This document shows positions 62,043 to 64,000 of a stretch of 64,000 nt of DNA, one piece after another (position 1 is the stretch's first letter; each line of letters opens with the position of its first letter). Below the pieces are notes generated by a model, which ran no database searches, was not told where the DNA came from, and saw only the letters and a program-made list of their open reading frames with translations. This DNA comes from Marinomonas ostreistagni (GTDB lineage: Bacteria; Pseudomonadota; Gammaproteobacteria; Pseudomonadales; Marinomonadaceae): contig NZ_JAEMUH010000011.1 in the NCBI RefSeq assembly GCF_016461785.1, forward strand, positions 1 to 64,000. The letters are read 5' to 3'. A program made the position numbers and the translations under genes.

Positions 62043-64000
62043 ATGACGATTTCTATAGATACTATTTTAAGTGCCTTGTCTAAAGAGTACTCAATATCCT
62101 CTAAAACAGCTCAAAACATAATAACCTTATTTGAAGAGGGGGCAACCGTTCCGTTTGTCGCGCGGTATCGAAAAGAAGTAACCGGCGACATGTCAGATGA
62201 GAGGATTCGTAGCTTCCATGATCGCTTGCGTTATTTAGAAGAGCTGGAGAAACGTCGTGAGAGTATTATTGAGCAGTTAAAAGGTAATAGGGATATACCA
62301 ATAACTTTACTACACGCTCTCAGAAAAGCGGCCACAAAAAGTGAACTGGAAGATCTCTATGCTCCATTCAAAAAATCCCGAAAAACAAAAGCGGATTTAG
62401 CGGAAGAATCCGGGCTTTTGGATTTTGCAGTGTTCCTTTGGCAGGAGGGACAAAAACAAGCTGAAAAACAGTTTGCGAACTTTCAAGCATCTTTAAACAC
62501 TGCAATGAGTCTCCCAGAAGCTATAGCTGGAGCGGGAGAAATTATCTTAGAGCGTCTAGCTAAAAACGTTGCCACAATCCAACATTCTAAACAACTTCTT
62601 AGAAGAGGGGGATTGCTTACTAGTAGAGTGATGCGTGGTAAGAAAGAACAGGGCGAAAAATATCAGGATTACTTTGAGTATCAAGAGCCGATTAAAAAGT
62701 GTCCACCTCATCGGTTACTAGCATTATTTCGAGGTAAGAAAGAAAGCATTCTTAAATTATCCATTGTTTTGGAAGGGGAGTTCCCTGTAAGCCTTAATGG
62801 CAATGACTATTTAACCCCATTTGGTTTTCCAGCATTAAAAGAAAGGACGCCTAGTAAAGAAAAACAAAATTGGTTAGTCAAAGCATGGCAAGAAAAAATT
62901 CTAGCCAAAGTAGAAAGTGACTTGCTTAATGAGCTTAAAGAATTTGCCGAAGAGGGTGCTATTGATGTTTTTCAAGCAAATTTAAAAGACTTATTAATGG
63001 CCGCTCCGGCTGGTGCGAAACGAACCATTGGTTTAGATCCAGGTTTTAAAAATGGGGTTAAGTGGGCGGCTATAGATGAATATGGGCAATTGCTTGATTA
63101 CGGTGTTGTTTATCCACATGCACCATTAAACAAGAACGCAGAGGCAGCCTCTGTTTTAGTCAAGGTTATAAAGCGGCATAAAATCGAATGGGCAGTTATA
63201 GGTAATGGTACTGCTTCTAGAGAAACAGAAGTGTTTATAAAAAAGCTAATATTTGACGATCAGCTTGCATGTCGTTCTGTAATTGTCTCTGAAGCGGGGG
63301 CGTCAGTCTATTCGGCCTCACCTATCGCCATTCAAGAATTCCCAGATTTGGATGTAACGATTCGAGGGGCCATTTCGATTGCTCGTCGTTTTCAAGATCC
63401 TCTGGCGGAACTGGTGAAAATTGACCCTCAAGCGATTGGTGTGGGTCAATATCAGCATGACCTGAAATCTAATCGATTAAGTGATGCATTAAAATCTGTG
63501 GTGGAAGACTGTGTGAACGCCGTGGGGGTTGATGTCAATTTAGCTTCTGTTGCATTGCTAACGTACGTTTCAGGATTATCGGAACGTTTAGCGCAACATA
63601 TCGTGACTCTGCGAGACCAGCTAGGGGGCTTTAAAAACCGAAACCAGCTTAAACAGGTTAAAGGAATTGGTGATAAAGCATTTGAGCAATGTGCTGGCTT
63701 TCTAAGAATTCGCAATGGTGACGAGCCTTTAGATGCTTCTGCCGTGCACCCTGAATCCTACGCACTAGTCAAAGAGCTAGCCCGGTCAGTGAAGCTAGAA
63801 TTGTCTAACCTAATTGGCAACCCATCGGCCCAAGGGTTGTTAAAAACAGCCGCAGTTGAAGCTCATCAAAGCTATACCGTGCAAGATATTATTCAAGAGC
63901 TTGCCAAACCTGGCCGAGATCCTCGTCCAGAATTCAAATATGCTCGTTTTGATGACACGGTGGAAAAGATCGAAGATCTTGACGAAGACATGATTTTAGA
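62043..64000 (+). CDS. tex: RNA-binding transcriptional accessory protein Tex (3' end outside window)
   Basis: The reading frame is open from the ATG at 62043 to the right edge, about 652 codons of the usual 770 or so. Tex-specific segments are clear: EEGATVPFVARYRKEVTGDMSD, KSELEDLYAPFKKSRKTKA and LLMAAPAGAKRTIGLDPG (each cut here to short runs), the YqgF-like domain with IGNGTASRETE and SEAGASVYSAS, SIGVGQYQHD-like GVGQYQHD, the helix-hairpin-helix VKGIGDKAFEQCAGFLRI, and PGRDPRPEF. The C-terminal S1 RNA-binding domain would follow outside. The first 1.2 kb uses AGA, AGG and ATA codons more than neighbouring core genes. Confidence 0.95.
   Translation, partial: MTISIDTILSALSKEYSISSKTAQNIITLFEEGATVPFVARYRKEVTGDMSDERIRSFHDRLRYLEELEKRRESIIEQLKGNRDIPITLLHALRKAATKSELEDLYAPFKKSRKTKADLAEESGLLDFAVFLWQEGQKQAEKQFANFQASLNTAMSLPEAIAGAGEIILERLAKNVATIQHSKQLLRRGGLLTSRVMRGKKEQGEKYQDYFEYQEPIKKCPPHRLLALFRGKKESILKLSIVLEGEFPVSLNGNDYLTPFGFPALKERTPSKEKQNWLVKAWQEKILAKVESDLLNELKEFAEEGAIDVFQANLKDLLMAAPAGAKRTIGLDPGFKNGVKWAAIDEYGQLLDYGVVYPHAPLNKNAEAASVLVKVIKRHKIEWAVIGNGTASRETEVFIKKLIFDDQLACRSVIVSEAGASVYSASPIAIQEFPDLDVTIRGAISIARRFQDPLAELVKIDPQAIGVGQYQHDLKSNRLSDALKSVVEDCVNAVGVDVNLASVALLTYVSGLSERLAQHIVTLRDQLGGFKNRNQLKQVKGIGDKAFEQCAGFLRIRNGDEPLDASAVHPESYALVKELARSVKLELSNLIGNPSAQGLLKTAAVEAHQSYTVQDIIQELAKPGRDPRPEFKYARFDDTVEKIEDLDEDMIL

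Noticed and set aside
1-64000. tRNA, rRNA, CRISPR array, insertion sequence, or known anti-phage system
   Set aside because: I looked in all intergenic regions and at gene content; no tRNA-like cloverleaf, spaced repeat array, transposase or defence-type gene set was found.

Overview
The window looks like core chromosome of a marine gammaproteobacterium of the Oceanospirillales type, most likely Marinomonas or a close relative. This rests on moderate GC, the gene content, and blocks that match the gene order I know from Pseudomonas and E. coli: secB-grxC-yibN / gpmI-envC-ctpA-yibQ, glnA-ntrBC, hisE-tatABC-ubiB-ubiE, dsbA-cytochrome c4-engB, hisB-hisH-hisF, mutY-yggX, dsbB-rsd. The genus is inference; no rRNA or tRNA gene is present to settle it.

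Layout. 1-2.2 kb: the distal end of an integron-type gene cassette array, with two good attC sites and one degenerate one. It carries an unknown membrane protein, an unknown secreted protein and an FMN reductase. 2.3-3.9 kb: a small conserved ORF, then secB-grxC-yibN on the minus strand. 4.0-10.6 kb: an accessory block that looks like a lysine/L-pipecolate/2-aminoadipate catabolic locus. It holds a DUF1338 2-oxoadipate dioxygenase-like protein, a semialdehyde dehydrogenase and an FAD amine oxidase, with two LysR regulators. The block splits a neighbourhood that is contiguous in E. coli. 10.7-15.7 kb: gpmI, envC, ctpA, yibQ (glycolysis and cell-wall remodelling). 16-21 kb: a complete livJHMGF branched-chain amino-acid ABC transporter behind a near-consensus sigma-54 promoter. 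21-28.2 kb: tsaC, DUF3461, ntrC, ntrB, glnA, thiI. The glnA promoter is also sigma-54 type with two NtrC-like sites, so ntrBC, glnA and liv plausibly form one nitrogen regulon inside the window.

28.3-36.5 kb: a signalling block. A secreted single-haem protein lies downstream of a 1654-residue pseudokinase / AAA ATPase / helical-repeat / GAF / GGDEF protein, divergent from an Aer-like PAS chemoreceptor. 36.7-43.3 kb: typA, dtd, tatCBA, hisE, ubiB, ubiE. 43.4-50.1 kb: a GGDEF protein, dsbA, cytochrome c4, engB, gshA, and a small periplasmic protein with SCO1. 50.3-57.4 kb: hisF-hisH-hisB, then asmA, mutY, chrA, yggX. 57.4-64 kb: FliL-like protein, dsbB, rsd, a WD40 lipoprotein, DUF423, trmB, an H-NS family protein, and the start of tex, which runs off the right edge.

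REP-like GC-rich palindromes lie beside tatC/dtd and SCO1/hisF, with a degenerate copy near the cassette array. ubiJ, hisA and hisI are missing from their usual positions. No CRISPR array, insertion sequence, tRNA or rRNA gene was seen.
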